Source of the DNA: Alcanivorax limicola
Lineage (GTDB): Bacteria; Pseudomonadota; Gammaproteobacteria; Pseudomonadales; Alcanivoracaceae
NCBI RefSeq assembly: GCF_019931215.1
Contig: NZ_JAIOUB010000003.1
Location: 496,001 to 560,000 of the forward strand
Direction: 5' to 3'
Length of the DNA stretch: 64,000 nt
Part shown: in pieces, positions 9,168 to 17,957 of the stretch
Position numbering within the stretch: the first letter of the stretch is position 1
Layout of the letters: each line of letters starts with the position of its first letter
Notes under the pieces: generated by a model
Databases searched by the model: none
What the model saw: only the letters and a program-made list of their open reading frames with translations
Told to the model about the DNA's origin: nothing
Program-made: the position numbers and the translations under genes

Positions 9168-10445
9168 ATGGGCATGCTTAAACTTCAGGACACAGGCTCG
9201 TTGCCGGATACCGGCATGCTCGACCGCATTGCGCGGCGGTTTGTGCTGAAGACGCTGGGGCGTTTCCCCGTCGGGCGTTTGTCTGTTACCGAGCCGGACG
9301 GCAACACCGTGGTGCTGGGCGATGGCGAGCCGGCGGCAAACATCGAGATTCTCGACTGGCGCACCTACCGCATGCTGTTTACTGGCGGTTCGCTGGGCGC
9401 TGGTGAGTCGTACATGGAGGGCCTGTGGCGTAGCGATGACCTGCCCCTGGTCGTACAGTTCTTCGCCGCCAACATCGAGCCGATGCAGGATCTGGAAAAT
9501 GGCGCGGCGCGGCTGGCCAGGCCCCTGATCCGCATGCTGCACAACATGAACCGGAACTCCATCACCGGCTCGCGTCGCAATATTTCTGCCCACTACGATC
9601 TGGGCAACGACTTCTTTCGTCTGTTTCTCGACGAAACCATGATGTATTCCAGCGCGATTTACGCCAGCCAGGAAATGACGCTGGACCAGGCCGCCGTGCA
9701 CAAGCTCGATGTGATCTGCAAGAAGCTGCAACTTGGCCCGGAGAATCACCTGCTGGAAATCGGCACCGGCTGGGGCGGCTTGGCCGTCCATGCCGCCCGC
9801 AACTACGGTTGCCGCGTCACCACCACCACCATTTCCCGCGAGCAGCACGCCTTTGCCTGCCAGCGCGTCAGCGAGGAGGGGCTCGAGGACCGCATCATTG
9901 TGCTGGACCAGGATTACCGGCTACTGGAAGGCAAGTACGATCGCATTGTCTCTGTGGAGATGATCGAAGCGGTGGGGCACCAGTACCTGAACAACTATTT
10001 CGGCAAGCTGGATGAGCTGCTCACCGACGATGGCCTGATTCTGCTGCAAGCGATCACCATCCCGGACCAACGTTACAAGTACGCCATCAAGCATGTGGAT
10101 TTCATCAAGCGCTATATCTTCCCCGGTGGTTTTCTGCCGTCCTTGCGGGTGATGTTCGACAAGTTCTCCCGGAACACGCGCATCACCCCGGTGGATGTTC
10201 ATGACATTGGCCTGGACTACGCGCGCACCCTGGCTGATTGGCGCGAACGCTTCAGTGCCGCCAGCCAGCAGGTGACCGCCATGGGCTTCGATACGCGCTT
10301 TCAGCGCATGTGGGAGTACTATCTTTGCTACTGCGAGGGCGCCTTTCGCGAACGTGCGATCAGCACCGTGCAGATGCTTGGCGCCGGCCACGGCTTCCGG
10401 CCCACGGGGCTTCCCGGCGGCAAGATACCCCGCATCGGCGACTGA
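9168..10445 (+). CDS. Cfa-type SAM-dependent fatty-acyl phospholipid methyltransferase
   Basis: Enzyme of the cyclopropane fatty acid synthase family, which adds a methylene or methyl group from SAM to unsaturated acyl chains in the membrane. The 425-aa product has the SAM-binding motif LEIGTGWGGLAVHAA (about 200-215), the upstream ISAHYDLGNDFFRLFLD and MMYSSAIY segments and SVEMIEAVGHQY, all usual in the family. ATG 9168 is chosen because GGAG lies at 9158-9161; the reading frame is open well upstream. It could make cyclopropane acids or, given its neighbours, methylated or furan-type acids (inference). Last gene of the LitR operon. Confidence 0.9.
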   Translation: MGMLKLQDTGSLPDTGMLDRIARRFVLKTLGRFPVGRLSVTEPDGNTVVLGDGEPAANIEILDWRTYRMLFTGGSLGAGESYMEGLWRSDDLPLVVQFFAANIEPMQDLENGAARLARPLIRMLHNMNRNSITGSRRNISAHYDLGNDFFRLFLDETMMYSSAIYASQEMTLDQAAVHKLDVICKKLQLGPENHLLEIGTGWGGLAVHAARNYGCRVTTTTISREQHAFACQRVSEEGLEDRIIVLDQDYRLLEGKYDRIVSVEMIEAVGHQYLNNYFGKLDELLTDDGLILLQAITIPDQRYKYAIKHVDFIKRYIFPGGFLPSLRVMFDKFSRNTRITPVDVHDIGLDYARTLADWRERFSAASQQVTAMGFDTRFQRMWEYYLCYCEGAFRERAISTVQMLGAGHGFRPTGLPGGKIPRIGD

Positions 10446-10491
10446 CCTTCGGACAGGGGCCCCTGCCGCTGGCAGGAGGGGCCTTCACCTG

Positions 10492-10500
10492 TGTTATCAT
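10492..10500 (+). promoter_or_regulatory. Extended -10 promoter candidate for nadA
   Basis: TGTTATCAT contains TGn followed by TATCAT, about 100 nt ahead of the nadA start. No convincing -35 is visible. A GC-rich imperfect hairpin (about 10458-10483), lacking a U-tract, lies just upstream and may end the preceding operon. Confidence 0.4.
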
Positions 10501-10603
10501 GAGCAGTCCGAGGTGCCCACAAAGCACCGTCCACAGCGGAACGTGGCGCCCGGACGCGGGCGCCCTGCGTTAACTTGTCGGAAGGGAAGCACACTTCCCT
10601 GAT

Positions 10604-11662
10604 ATGCCCATGACTGCACAGGCCATTGAACTGGTTCGTGACCATCTTGACCGCATCAACCCAGCCACTGTGCTTGATGACGCTCAGCGGCGTAATTTCC
10701 GCGATCGTATCAAGGCATTGTTGCAGGCGCGTGATGCGGTGCTGGTGGCCCACTATTACACCGACCCGGAAATACAGGCTCTCGCCGAGGAGACCGGCGG
10801 CTGCGTCGCTGACTCGCTGGAAATGGCCCGTTTCGGCAAGGAGCACCCGGCTTCGACACTGATCGTGGCGGGGGTGCGTTTCATGGGCGAAACCGCCAAG
10901 ATCCTGAGCCCCGAAAAGCGCGTGTTCATGCCCACCCTTGAAGCGACCTGCTCGCTGGATCTGGGCTGCCCGGAAAAGGCCTTCGCCGAGTTCTGCGATG
11001 CGCATCCCGATCGCACGGTGGTGGTCTACGCCAACACGTCGGCGGCGGTGAAAGCCCGGGCCGACTGGGTGGTGACCTCCAGTATTGCCGTCGAGCTGAT
11101 CGAGCACCTCGACCGCCAGGGTGAGAAGATCATCTGGGCGCCGGACAAGCATCTGGGCGATTACGTCACTCGCCAGACTGGCGCTGATGTGCTGTGCTGG
11201 GACAGCGCCTGCATCGTGCATGAGGAATTCAAGGCGCGTGGTGTGCTGGACCTGCGCGAGGCCTACCCGGACGCTGCGGTGCTGGTCCACCCGGAATCGC
11301 CCCAGGCTGTGGTCGAGATCGCCGATGTGGTGGGTTCTACCTCCCAGCTGATCAAGGCGGCGGTGGAACTGCCGAATCAAACCCTGATCGTGGCGACCGA
11401 TCGCGGCATCTTCTACAAGATGCAGCAGCTGGCGCCGGGCAAGACCTTCATTGAGGCGCCAACGGCGGGCAGTGGTGCGACCTGTCGCAGTTGTGCGCAT
11501 TGTCCGTGGATGGCGATGAACGGTCTGGAGAATATGTGCCGGGTGCTGGAGGACGAGCAGGGTGCGGGTCAGGAAATCTTCGTCGACCCGGAGATCGCCC
11601 GTAAGGCGATGGTGCCGCTGGATCGCATGCTGGCATTCGGGGCGTCGCTCGCCTCTCGCTGA
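10604..11662 (+). CDS. nadA: Quinolinate synthase NadA
   Basis: Iron-sulfur enzyme that condenses iminoaspartate with dihydroxyacetone phosphate to quinolinate in NAD synthesis. The 352-aa product shows [19 protein letters not shown], the central CSLDLGCP region and the C-terminal [10 protein letters not shown] motif contributing cluster cysteines. ATG 10604 is used (ATG 10610 also possible), with a purine-rich GGAAGGGAAG at 10580-10589. In Pseudomonas nadA also neighbours the bepA-tusA-perM block found downstream here, interrupted in this window by rhlE and two repeat elements. Confidence 0.95.
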   Translation: MPMTAQAIELVRDHLDRINPATVLDDAQRRNFRDRIKALLQARDAVLVAHYYTDPEIQALAEETGGCVADSLEMARFGKEHPASTLIVAGVRFMGETAKILSPEKRVFMPTLEATCSLDLGCPEKAFAEFCDAHPDRTVVVYANTSAAVKARADWVVTSSIAVELIEHLDRQGEKIIWAPDKHLGDYVTRQTGADVLCWDSACIVHEEFKARGVLDLREAYPDAAVLVHPESPQAVVEIADVVGSTSQLIKAAVELPNQTLIVATDRGIFYKMQQLAPGKTFIEAPTAGSGATCRSCAHCPWMAMNGLENMCRVLEDEQGAGQEIFVDPEIARKAMVPLDRMLAFGASLASR

Positions 11663-11712
11663 TCTGACTACTGTAGCTTGGTTGGGCCATTCTGTTTTAG
11701 TTTGGTGGTTGT

Positions 11713-11830
11713 GGCCCTCGGGGGGCGGGTACAGGTTTTCAGGACCCGCCGTAAATACGTCCCTGTAGGCTTGTGTTCGACATCCTTGTCTCACACAGTC
11801 CTGAAAACCTGTACCCGCCCCCCGAGGGCC
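11713..11830. repeat. Large intergenic inverted repeat (32-bp perfect arms)
   Basis: Arms at 11713-11744 and 11799-11830 are perfect reverse complements over 32 bp, around a 54-nt centre. The arms carry GGGGGGCGGGT and ACAGGTTTTCAGGA. The centre contains GTAAATACGTCCCTGTAGGC, a motif I associate, from memory, with intergenic repeats of Alcanivorax, Marinobacter and Halomonas. It lies between convergent nadA and rhlE, so it may act as a bidirectional transcription barrier, or it may be a non-coding mobile hairpin. No coding sequence is seen. Confidence 0.85.
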
Positions 11831-11925
11831 GTCACGCGCAGCCCGGTTAACAAGCTGGAAGCCAACTAGCGGTTTTGTTCCTCCAGAAAGTTGCTATAAC
11901 CACCGTGCGTCGAATCTCCTGCCAG

Positions 11926-12034
11926 CGTTGAGCCGGGGTATGCCCTGGAGGGACCTCTTTGGCCAGGGATGGCCAAAGCGCGAGCGCCCAGGGATGGCTT
12001 GAGCGGTCCCGGAAGGGCATACCCCGGCTCAACG
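11926..12034. repeat. Nested palindromic element (20-bp outer arms, inner hairpin)
   Basis: Outer arms 11926-11945 and 12015-12034 are perfectly complementary over 20 bp. Inside, GGGACC (11950-11955) pairs with GGTCCC (12005-12010), and CTTTGGCC at 11957-11964 pairs with GGCCAAAG at 11971-11978 around AGGGAT. The core repeats CAGGGATGGC twice. This branched layout is distinct from the repeat at 11713-11830 and looks like a structured repetitive element placed in the nadA/rhlE convergent gap. The 95 nt between the two elements show nothing recognisable. Confidence 0.8.
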
Positions 12035-12097
12035 CGTACTCGATGGAGGGTGAACCACTGGCTGGAGGATGACGAATTTCCAGCCGTGATAAACCAC

Positions 12098-12127
12098 AAA
12101 AAAGCCCCCGTTTCCGAGGGCTTTTTT
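12098..12127 (-). terminator. Rho-independent terminator of rhlE (bidirectional)
   Basis: An A-tract, a GC-rich stem (about GCCCCCG/CGAGGGC) with a short loop, and a T-tract are symmetric, so the structure terminates on both strands. It begins about 22 nt past the rhlE stop on the minus strand. Confidence 0.9.
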
Positions 12128-12148
12128 GGTGTCAGCAGACTGAAGAAA

Positions 12149-13519
12149 TCAGTTGGTCGCTGCCGTGCGGCGACGACGCTGGCTGTTGCCGGGGCGGGCG
12201 CCGGTGGTGTTGCCCGATGCCGGGCGACCGCTGCCGCCGCCGGGGCGACGTTGGCCATCCCCGCGTGGGGCACCGGCGGACTGGCCGCTGCGCTGGCCAC
12301 CGCGATTGGCGCTGTTGCCACCGCCGGAGCGGCCACCGCCACCCTGGCGTTGGCGACCGTTCTGGATCGGCTCGGGCTTGATGCGCGGGTCCGGTTCAAA
12401 GCCGGGCAGGATTTCTTCTTCCAGCTTGCGGCCGATGAGTTTCTCGATGCCGGACAGCAGCCGGTTTTCGTCGACGCAGACCAGCGAGATGGCTTCACCC
12501 ACAGAGCCGGCCCGGCCGGTGCGGCCGATACGGTGCACGTAGTCTTCGGCCACGTTGGGCAGCTCGAAGTTGACCACATGGGGCAGCTCGCTGATATCGA
12601 TGCCGCGTGCCGCGATGTCCGTGGCGACCAGGACCTGCAGTTGGCCCGCCTTGAATTCACTCAGTGCGCGGGTCCGGGCGGACTGGCTCTTGTTGCCATG
12701 GATTGCCATCGCCGTGATGTCCTGTTTGGAGAGCTGTTCTGCCAGGCGGTTGGCCAGATGCTTGGTCCGGGTGAAGACCAGTACCTGATACCAATTGTGG
12801 CGAATGATCAGCTCTGCCAGCAGTTCACGTTTGCGCTCGCGGTCGACACGGTAAACCTTTTGCGAGACGGTTTCGGCGGTGGCGTTGCGGCGTGCGACTT
12901 CGATCAGTGCCGGCTTGTTCAGCAAGCCATCGGCCAGCGTCTTGATCTCATTGGAGAAGGTCGCGGAGAACAGCAGGTTCTGGCGGCCGGCGGGCAGCAG
13001 TTTCAGGACCCGGCGGATGTCATGGATAAAGCCCATGTCGAGCATCCGGTCTGCTTCGTCCAGCACCAGGATTTCAACACCGGAGAGGTCTACGGTGCCC
13101 TGACGGGCGTGGTCCAGCAGGCGGCCGGGGCAAGCGACCAGGATATCAATGCGCTTTTTCAGGCGGTCGACCTGGGGCTGCATGCCGACACCACCGAACA
13201 TCACCATGGAATTGATATCCAGGTGTTTGCTGTAGGTGCGGACGGATTCTTCCACCTGCGCCGCGAGTTCGCGGGTCGGGGCCAGAATCAGGGTGCGTAT
13301 CTTGCCGGGCTTGCGGGCCGGCTGTGTTGTCAGGCGCTGCAGGATCGGCAGGGTAAAGCCGGCGGTCTTGCCGGTGCCGGTCTGGGCACCGGCGAGCAGA
13401 TCGCCACCTGCCAGCACGGCAGGAATGGCCTGGCGCTGGATGGGGGTAGGAATGTCATAGCCTTGCTCACGCACGGCACGCAGGATGGCATCAGAGAGGC
13501 CAAGTTCAGAAAAAGACAT
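12149..13519 (-). CDS. rhlE: DEAD-box ATP-dependent RNA helicase, RhlE type
   Basis: RNA helicase for ribosome assembly and RNA turnover. The 456-aa product has the Q motif ([10 protein letters not shown]), motif I AQTGTGKT, motif Ia PTRELA, DEAD in [12 protein letters not shown], and [10 protein letters not shown], followed by a long Gly/Arg/Gln-rich basic tail (about 375-456) typical of RhlE. The ATG at 13519 follows CCCGGAGCAAC; the 17 codons upstream in frame are not used. Long shadow frames in the opposite strand come from the low-complexity tail. Confidence 0.93.
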   Translation of the reverse strand: MSFSELGLSDAILRAVREQGYDIPTPIQRQAIPAVLAGGDLLAGAQTGTGKTAGFTLPILQRLTTQPARKPGKIRTLILAPTRELAAQVEESVRTYSKHLDINSMVMFGGVGMQPQVDRLKKRIDILVACPGRLLDHARQGTVDLSGVEILVLDEADRMLDMGFIHDIRRVLKLLPAGRQNLLFSATFSNEIKTLADGLLNKPALIEVARRNATAETVSQKVYRVDRERKRELLAELIIRHNWYQVLVFTRTKHLANRLAEQLSKQDITAMAIHGNKSQSARTRALSEFKAGQLQVLVATDIAARGIDISELPHVVNFELPNVAEDYVHRIGRTGRAGSVGEAISLVCVDENRLLSGIEKLIGRKLEEEILPGFEPDPRIKPEPIQNGRQRQGGGGRSGGGNSANRGGQRSGQSAGAPRGDGQRRPGGGSGRPASGNTTGARPGNSQRRRRTAATN

Positions 13520-13691
13520 GTTGCTCCGGGAAAATATTGAGCGCCTGTCGCTGCGTTGAGGACCAGTCACAGGCGTTGAAAAATAGGGGTGTCGCAGAAG
13601 GCGGGGTGTCGCTGACTGGTCGCGACGTTGGGCATAGTACAGGGATTCGCGTCGCGCAGCCAGCTAAAGCGTTACGGCGCTCTGCGGCTGC

Positions 13692-15140
13692 TCAGAAGCG
13701 CTCGTTGGCGAGCCGTTCCATTTCCTGCAGCCGTGCGCGGACCTGGCTGTGCATGGCGAAGCGTTCACGGCTCTGGTTCAGGGCGAAGCGCATCTGCTCC
13801 AGGCCCCGCTCCTCCTGGCCCATGGCGAACAGATACTCGCCGCGGGCCTGATGTGCCCGGGCGCGGTCGCCTTCTTTGCCCCAGGCGTCGGCCAGCATGC
13901 TCCACAACAGTGGATCCTGGCGTTTCAGCAGCATGCGTTCTGTCAGCGCGCGGGCTTCCGCGTATTCCTCTTGGGCAATAAGGTTGCGCGCCAGCATCAC
14001 AGAGGTAGCGTAATTACCGGGCATCAGGTCCAGCACTTCGCGCAGTATCTTGATTGCCCTGTCGTGGTCGCCACGTTGCTCGGCAACCTCTGCCAGGGCC
14101 AGGCGGTACCAGAACTGATTGGGTTCCTGTTCCATCATCTGTTTGAGTGTGGATTCGGCCAGGTCATATTGCCGCGCACGCATGGCGCTCATGGCGAGGC
14201 CAAAGCCTGCTGCCTGCTGGGCAATGCTGCGGCCGCCTTCGTAGCGCCCGCGGAAGTGGGTCAGGGCCTGCTGCGGGTCACTGATAAAGGCGGCCTGAGT
14301 GCGCGCGCGAATCAGATCGAACTCCGGTGTGACGCGCATGGGCGGGCGGCTGAGGTTTTCTGCCCGGTTGCGGCTGTCGGCAATCCGGGTTTCGGTGACC
14401 GGGTGGGTGAGAACGAATTCGGGGGGCGTGCCGGCGTATTGGCGGCTGCGGGCCATGCGCTCGAAAAAGCGCGGCATGGCATGGGGGTCCATGCCTGCAT
14501 TGACCAGTGTCTGCATGCCGACGCGGTCGGCCTCGCGTTCGTGGTGTCGGGAGTAGGCCAGTTGCGACTGGATGGCGGCGGCCTGGCTGGTGGCAATACC
14601 GGCCATGCCAGCCTGGGCATCGCCGGCAATGGCGACGGCGAGGCTGGCCAGCATGGCGGCCAGCATGGCCTGATTCATGCGCCGGCTGTCAGCATAGCGA
14701 CGGGTGAAGTGGCGCTGGCTGACGTGGGCGATTTCATGGGCCACGACGGCGGCCACTTCATCTTCGCTTTCTGCATTGAGAAACAGCCCGGCATTGAGAC
14801 CGATGACGCCGCCAGGTACGGCGAAGGCGTTTATTTCACGATTGTTGACGACCACGATCGCCAGGTCAGGTTCTGACAGGTCACTATGGGACGCGAGGCG
14901 ATAAACCAGGTGCTCCACATAGTCCTGTACCAGGGGGTCCTGGAGAATCGGCGCCTGGCTGCGCAGTCCACGCAACCAGGCGCGCCCGAGGCGGTTTTCC
15001 TGCTCGGGGGTCAGGATATTGCCGGTCGGGTCGCCCAGATCAGGGAGGCTGTGCGGGCTGGCGGAGGCGCCGGCCACAGTAAGGATGGCCAGCAGCATCA
15101 GCGGCAGCAGTGAGGCGCAAAAACGCCGTAACTGTGTCAA
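13692..15140 (-). CDS. bepA: Periplasmic M48 metalloprotease with TPR domain (BepA-like)
   Basis: Zinc protease and chaperone of the outer-membrane assembly pathway. The 482-aa product has a signal peptide (residues 1-30, ending ASAS), the zinc motif in VVAHEIAHVSQRHF (about 130-143), a third ligand region near ESEDEV/HEREADRVG, and a C-terminal TPR half. I assign a TTG start at 15140 because AGGAG lies six bases upstream and it sits right before the signal peptide; no ATG is available there. Divergent from the TusA-like gene, as in Pseudomonas (PA1005/PA1006 from memory). Confidence 0.88.
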   Translation of the reverse strand: MTQLRRFCASLLPLMLLAILTVAGASASPHSLPDLGDPTGNILTPEQENRLGRAWLRGLRSQAPILQDPLVQDYVEHLVYRLASHSDLSEPDLAIVVVNNREINAFAVPGGVIGLNAGLFLNAESEDEVAAVVAHEIAHVSQRHFTRRYADSRRMNQAMLAAMLASLAVAIAGDAQAGMAGIATSQAAAIQSQLAYSRHHEREADRVGMQTLVNAGMDPHAMPRFFERMARSRQYAGTPPEFVLTHPVTETRIADSRNRAENLSRPPMRVTPEFDLIRARTQAAFISDPQQALTHFRGRYEGGRSIAQQAAGFGLAMSAMRARQYDLAESTLKQMMEQEPNQFWYRLALAEVAEQRGDHDRAIKILREVLDLMPGNYATSVMLARNLIAQEEYAEARALTERMLLKRQDPLLWSMLADAWGKEGDRARAHQARGEYLFAMGQEERGLEQMRFALNQSRERFAMHSQVRARLQEMERLANERF

Positions 15141-15182
15141 AGTGATCTCCTGTTCGTGACATCCATCAGTATCATCTATCAG

Positions 15183-15188
15183 TATAAT
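15183..15188 (+). promoter_or_regulatory. TATAAT -10 box for the TusA-like gene
   Basis: A perfect TATAAT lies 50 nt before the GTG start at 15238, in the divergent gap with bepA. No -35 at ideal spacing is apparent. Two near copies of CAGTAT(C/A)AT sit next to each other here (about 15167-15188). Confidence 0.45.
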
Positions 15189-15237
15189 GTACCCACGCGC
15201 TGGCGTATCTCTGTGAATCGACCTGAAGGGCCGTGAT

Positions 15238-15567
15238 GTGACGAATGATACCCCCCGCAAGTCTGATGATCCGGGCCAGCTGGTTGCGAGGGCGGCCGGT
15301 TCATCGCAGGTGCTGCCAGGCGCGGACAGCGTGCTGGATGCCCGGGGCCTGCGTTGCCCGATGCCGTTGCTCAAGACGCGTCAGGCGTTACGTGGCCTGG
15401 CGTCGGGCCAAACGTTGCTGGTGCGCGCCACGGACATCGGCGCACGCCGGGACATCCCCGCTTATCTGAGACAATCGGGACATGAACTGGTTCGCAGTTC
15501 TGATCCCGCCGCCCCCACTGATGATGAAATCTGGTTCCTGATCCGGGTTGCCGAAGGAGAGAAATAG
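15238..15567 (+). CDS. TusA-family sulfur carrier protein
   Basis: 109-aa protein with the TusA/SirA fold. The family motif DARGLRCPMPLLKTRQAL contains the persulfide-carrying cysteine (Cys41) and CPxP. It has an N-terminal extension of about 30 residues compared with E. coli TusA. In Pseudomonas aeruginosa the syntenic gene PA1006 is linked to molybdenum cofactor homeostasis (recollection), so sulfur delivery to cofactors is a more likely role than tRNA thiolation. Start GTG 15238. Followed directly by the transporter gene. Confidence 0.85.
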   Translation: MTNDTPRKSDDPGQLVARAAGSSQVLPGADSVLDARGLRCPMPLLKTRQALRGLASGQTLLVRATDIGARRDIPAYLRQSGHELVRSSDPAAPTDDEIWFLIRVAEGEK

Positions 15568-16659
15568 ATGATGAACGTGATCAGGAACTGGTTCCGGGCC
15601 TACTTTTCCGACGAAGAGGCGGTCTATCTGTTTTTCCTGCTGGCCGGCGGTCTGCTGGTCATTCTGTTCTTTGGCGGCATGTTGGCGCCGGTGCTGACGG
15701 CGCTGGTGCTGGCTTATCTTATGCAGGGTCTGGTTACGACGCTGATGCGCTGGGGGCTGCCGGAGAAGTTGTCAGTGGGGCTGGTCTATCTGTTGTTTGT
15801 CAGCCTGCTGGTGGCCACTCTGGTGATATTGCTGCCGGTGATATGGAAGCAGACGGTCAACCTGATTCAGGACCAGCTTCCCCGAATACTCAACAACAGT
15901 GAACGCTGGTTGCGTGAGCTGCCGGCGGCCTATCCGGAAATGATTTCCATGCGTCAGGTAGACACCATCGTTGAACTTGCGCAGCGTGAGCTGGCCAATG
16001 CCGGGCAGGCGGTGTTGTCGTTGTCGCTAGCTACGATACCCAGCATTGTCGATGTGATGATCTTTGTGGTGCTGGTGCCGTTGCTGGTGTTTTTCTTTCT
16101 GGTAGACCGTGAACGATTGATGAGCTGGAGCGGTTCCATGTTGCCGGACCGGCGCAGGGTATTGTCCAATGTCTGGGCCGAGATGGATCAGCAGATCGCC
16201 AACTACGTGCGCGGCAAGGCCATTGAGATCCTGATCGTCGGCGCCACCAGTTATATCGTGTTCAAGCTGCTCGGCGTCAACTATGCGCTGTTGCTGGCGG
16301 TACTGGTGGGGTTGTCGGTGGTTATTCCCTATATCGGCGCCACGGTGGTGACGATTCCAGTGGCCGCTGTTGCCTGGGTGCAGTTTGGCTGGGGGGGAGA
16401 ATTTGCGCTGGTGATGGCGCTCTACGCGGTGATCCAGTTCCTGGATGCCAATGTGCTGGTGCCGTTTTTGTTCTCCGAGGCGGTCAATCTGCATCCGGTG
16501 GCGATCATTACGGCGATTCTGTTTTTCGGCGGGTTGTGGGGGTTCTGGGGCGTGTTCTTTGCCATCCCGCTGGCGACCCTGATCAAGGCGGTGCTGTATG
16601 CCTGGCCGCGAAATCAGGACTCACCGATCGTTACCGAGGAGCCGCAGCCCGAGGCCTGA
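15568..16659 (+). CDS. AI-2E/PerM family membrane transporter
   Basis: 363-aa polytopic protein of the AI-2E (PerM/YdgG/TqsA) family. There are paired N-terminal membrane segments (about 18-80), a soluble helical stretch (about 95-145), and a C-terminal group of membrane helices including the conserved GLSVVIPYIGATV motif. Some relatives act as sodium/proton antiporters or exporters; the substrate here is unknown. ATG 15568 follows the TusA-like stop with no gap, with GGAGAG upstream. Convergent with bcp. Confidence 0.88.
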   Translation: MMNVIRNWFRAYFSDEEAVYLFFLLAGGLLVILFFGGMLAPVLTALVLAYLMQGLVTTLMRWGLPEKLSVGLVYLLFVSLLVATLVILLPVIWKQTVNLIQDQLPRILNNSERWLRELPAAYPEMISMRQVDTIVELAQRELANAGQAVLSLSLATIPSIVDVMIFVVLVPLLVFFFLVDRERLMSWSGSMLPDRRRVLSNVWAEMDQQIANYVRGKAIEILIVGATSYIVFKLLGVNYALLLAVLVGLSVVIPYIGATVVTIPVAAVAWVQFGWGGEFALVMALYAVIQFLDANVLVPFLFSEAVNLHPVAIITAILFFGGLWGFWGVFFAIPLATLIKAVLYAWPRNQDSPIVTEEPQPEA

Positions 16660-16677
16660 CCCGGGCTGCGACGACCG

Positions 16678-17148
16678 CTACAGGGCCTGCACAGCTTCCA
16701 GCACGGCCTCGACGTGGCCCTTGACCTTCACTTTGCGCCATTCCTGCCGCAGAGTGCCGCTGGCATCGACAAGAAAGGTGCTGCGTTCGATACCCTCGAA
16801 TTCGCGACCGTACATTTTTTTCAGTTTGATCACATCGAAGATGCGGCACAGGGTTTCATCTTCATCAGAGATCAGTTCGAAGGGAAAGGCCTGCTTGTTC
16901 TTGAAGTTTTCATGGCTTTTCAGGCTGTCTTTCGAGACACCGAAAATGTCACAGCCTGCCTGCTGGAACGCAGCGTACAGGTCACGGAAATCTCCCCCTT
17001 CAGTCGTGCAGCCCGGTGTGCTGTCCTTGGGATAAAAGTACAGGACATAGGCTCGGCCCTTCAGGTTCTCGGACTGGATTGTCTGGCCCCCGGTGGCGGG
17101 TGCAGAGAAGCGGGGTATCGGTTTGTCCAGTTGGGCGGTCTTGCTCAT
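16678..17148 (-). CDS. bcp: Peroxiredoxin Bcp
   Basis: Thiol peroxidase that reduces hydroperoxides, especially lipid and alkyl peroxides. The 156-aa product has the peroxidatic Cys47 in STPGCTTEGGDF. The second cysteine five residues later, present in E. coli Bcp, is glycine here; Cys66 and Cys100 remain, so the resolving partner must differ or come from a low-molecular-weight thiol. ATG 17148 has AAGGAG upstream. It follows gcvR by 27 nt on the same strand. Confidence 0.93.
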   Translation of the reverse strand: MSKTAQLDKPIPRFSAPATGGQTIQSENLKGRAYVLYFYPKDSTPGCTTEGGDFRDLYAAFQQAGCDIFGVSKDSLKSHENFKNKQAFPFELISDEDETLCRIFDVIKLKKMYGREFEGIERSTFLVDASGTLRQEWRKVKVKGHVEAVLEAVQAL

Positions 17149-17175
17149 TAATCACTCCTTGACGGTCTTCGTTGT

Positions 17176-17706
17176 TCAGTGGCGACGGGGGTGCATGGTG
17201 GCGTCCAGATTGCGTTGTTCGCAGAGATCGAGGAACTCGTCACGCAAACGGCTGACGGATTCTTCAGCGGGCACGTTCAACGTGATGTGAAGGCTGAACA
17301 TCGGTGTGCCGGTGTGCGGTGCGGCATAAGTGCCGGTGGTCAGATCATTGATGTTGATGCCGCGGCTGGAAAAGAACTGGGCAATCTCATGGACGATACC
17401 GGGGTGGTCCATGGCCACGACCTCGACCTGATAGGGGAGGGCGCTGGCCTGTTCGCCGGCACGGCGGGTGCGCCGCAGGGTAATGGTCAGCGCCAGTGAT
17501 TGCTCCAGTGACGGTGCAGCGGCTTCGAGCTGCGACAGGGTGTCGTCACTGCCGCTGACCAGCATCAGCACGGCGAATTCGCCGCCCAGTACGGTCATGC
17601 GGGAGTCCAGAATATTGCCCTGGCGCTCAAGCACCGCACCGGTGAGGGCTTTGACAATGCCCGGACGGTCGGAACCCAGGGCGGAAATAACGATCAACTG
17701 ATCCAT
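17176..17706 (-). CDS. gcvR: Glycine cleavage system regulator GcvR (tandem ACT protein)
   Basis: 176-aa protein with two ACT domains: the first starts [20 protein letters not shown] and the second [21 protein letters not shown]. There is no DNA-binding domain. GcvR-type proteins act by binding glycine and a partner activator (GcvA in enterics). ATG 17706 is chosen over an in-frame start seven codons earlier because the ACT fold begins immediately. Same strand as bcp and divergent from dapA, an order shared with Pseudomonas. Confidence 0.82.
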   Translation of the reverse strand: MDQLIVISALGSDRPGIVKALTGAVLERQGNILDSRMTVLGGEFAVLMLVSGSDDTLSQLEAAAPSLEQSLALTITLRRTRRAGEQASALPYQVEVVAMDHPGIVHEIAQFFSSRGININDLTTGTYAAPHTGTPMFSLHITLNVPAEESVSRLRDEFLDLCEQRNLDATMHPRRH

Positions 17707-17904
17707 AGTGATGTGTCCTGACAACAAGCTAAGTGACCATCGTGCCAGGCAGGCACGGGGTTCATGGGGGTCAGTGTACCTCCCGGACCGCCGGCCCTGA
17801 AGCGGCCTGGCTCACGCTTGTGACTGTTGTCGCCGGTGTTGTCGCCGATCAGGGCGCCAAGTACCATATGGCGCCTCGGACGCGGTCGGGATGCCGCACC
17901 AAAC

Positions 17905-17910
17905 TATACT
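17905..17910 (+). promoter_or_regulatory. -10 box (TATACT) ahead of dapA
   Basis: TATACT lies 47 nt upstream of the dapA GTG. No good -35 is seen. A short GGCGCCA/TGGCGCC inverted repeat lies further upstream, around 17854-17876, in the 251-nt divergent gcvR/dapA gap, which otherwise shows nothing recognisable. Confidence 0.4.
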
Positions 17911-17957
17911 GATTCTGTGACGCAACATCTGTGTGACGTCGCAAGCCGGAGTAAATC

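Noticed and set aside
11866-12660. Long open frame on the minus strand reading into the rhlE tail
   Set aside because: It is a second frame of the GC-rich, Gly/Arg-coding part of rhlE with low-complexity Ala/Pro/Ser translation and no start context.
11969-13540. 523-codon plus-strand open frame opposite rhlE
   Set aside because: It is a shadow of rhlE; its product is Ala/Gly/Val-rich and lacks any domain, while rhlE has every DEAD-box motif.
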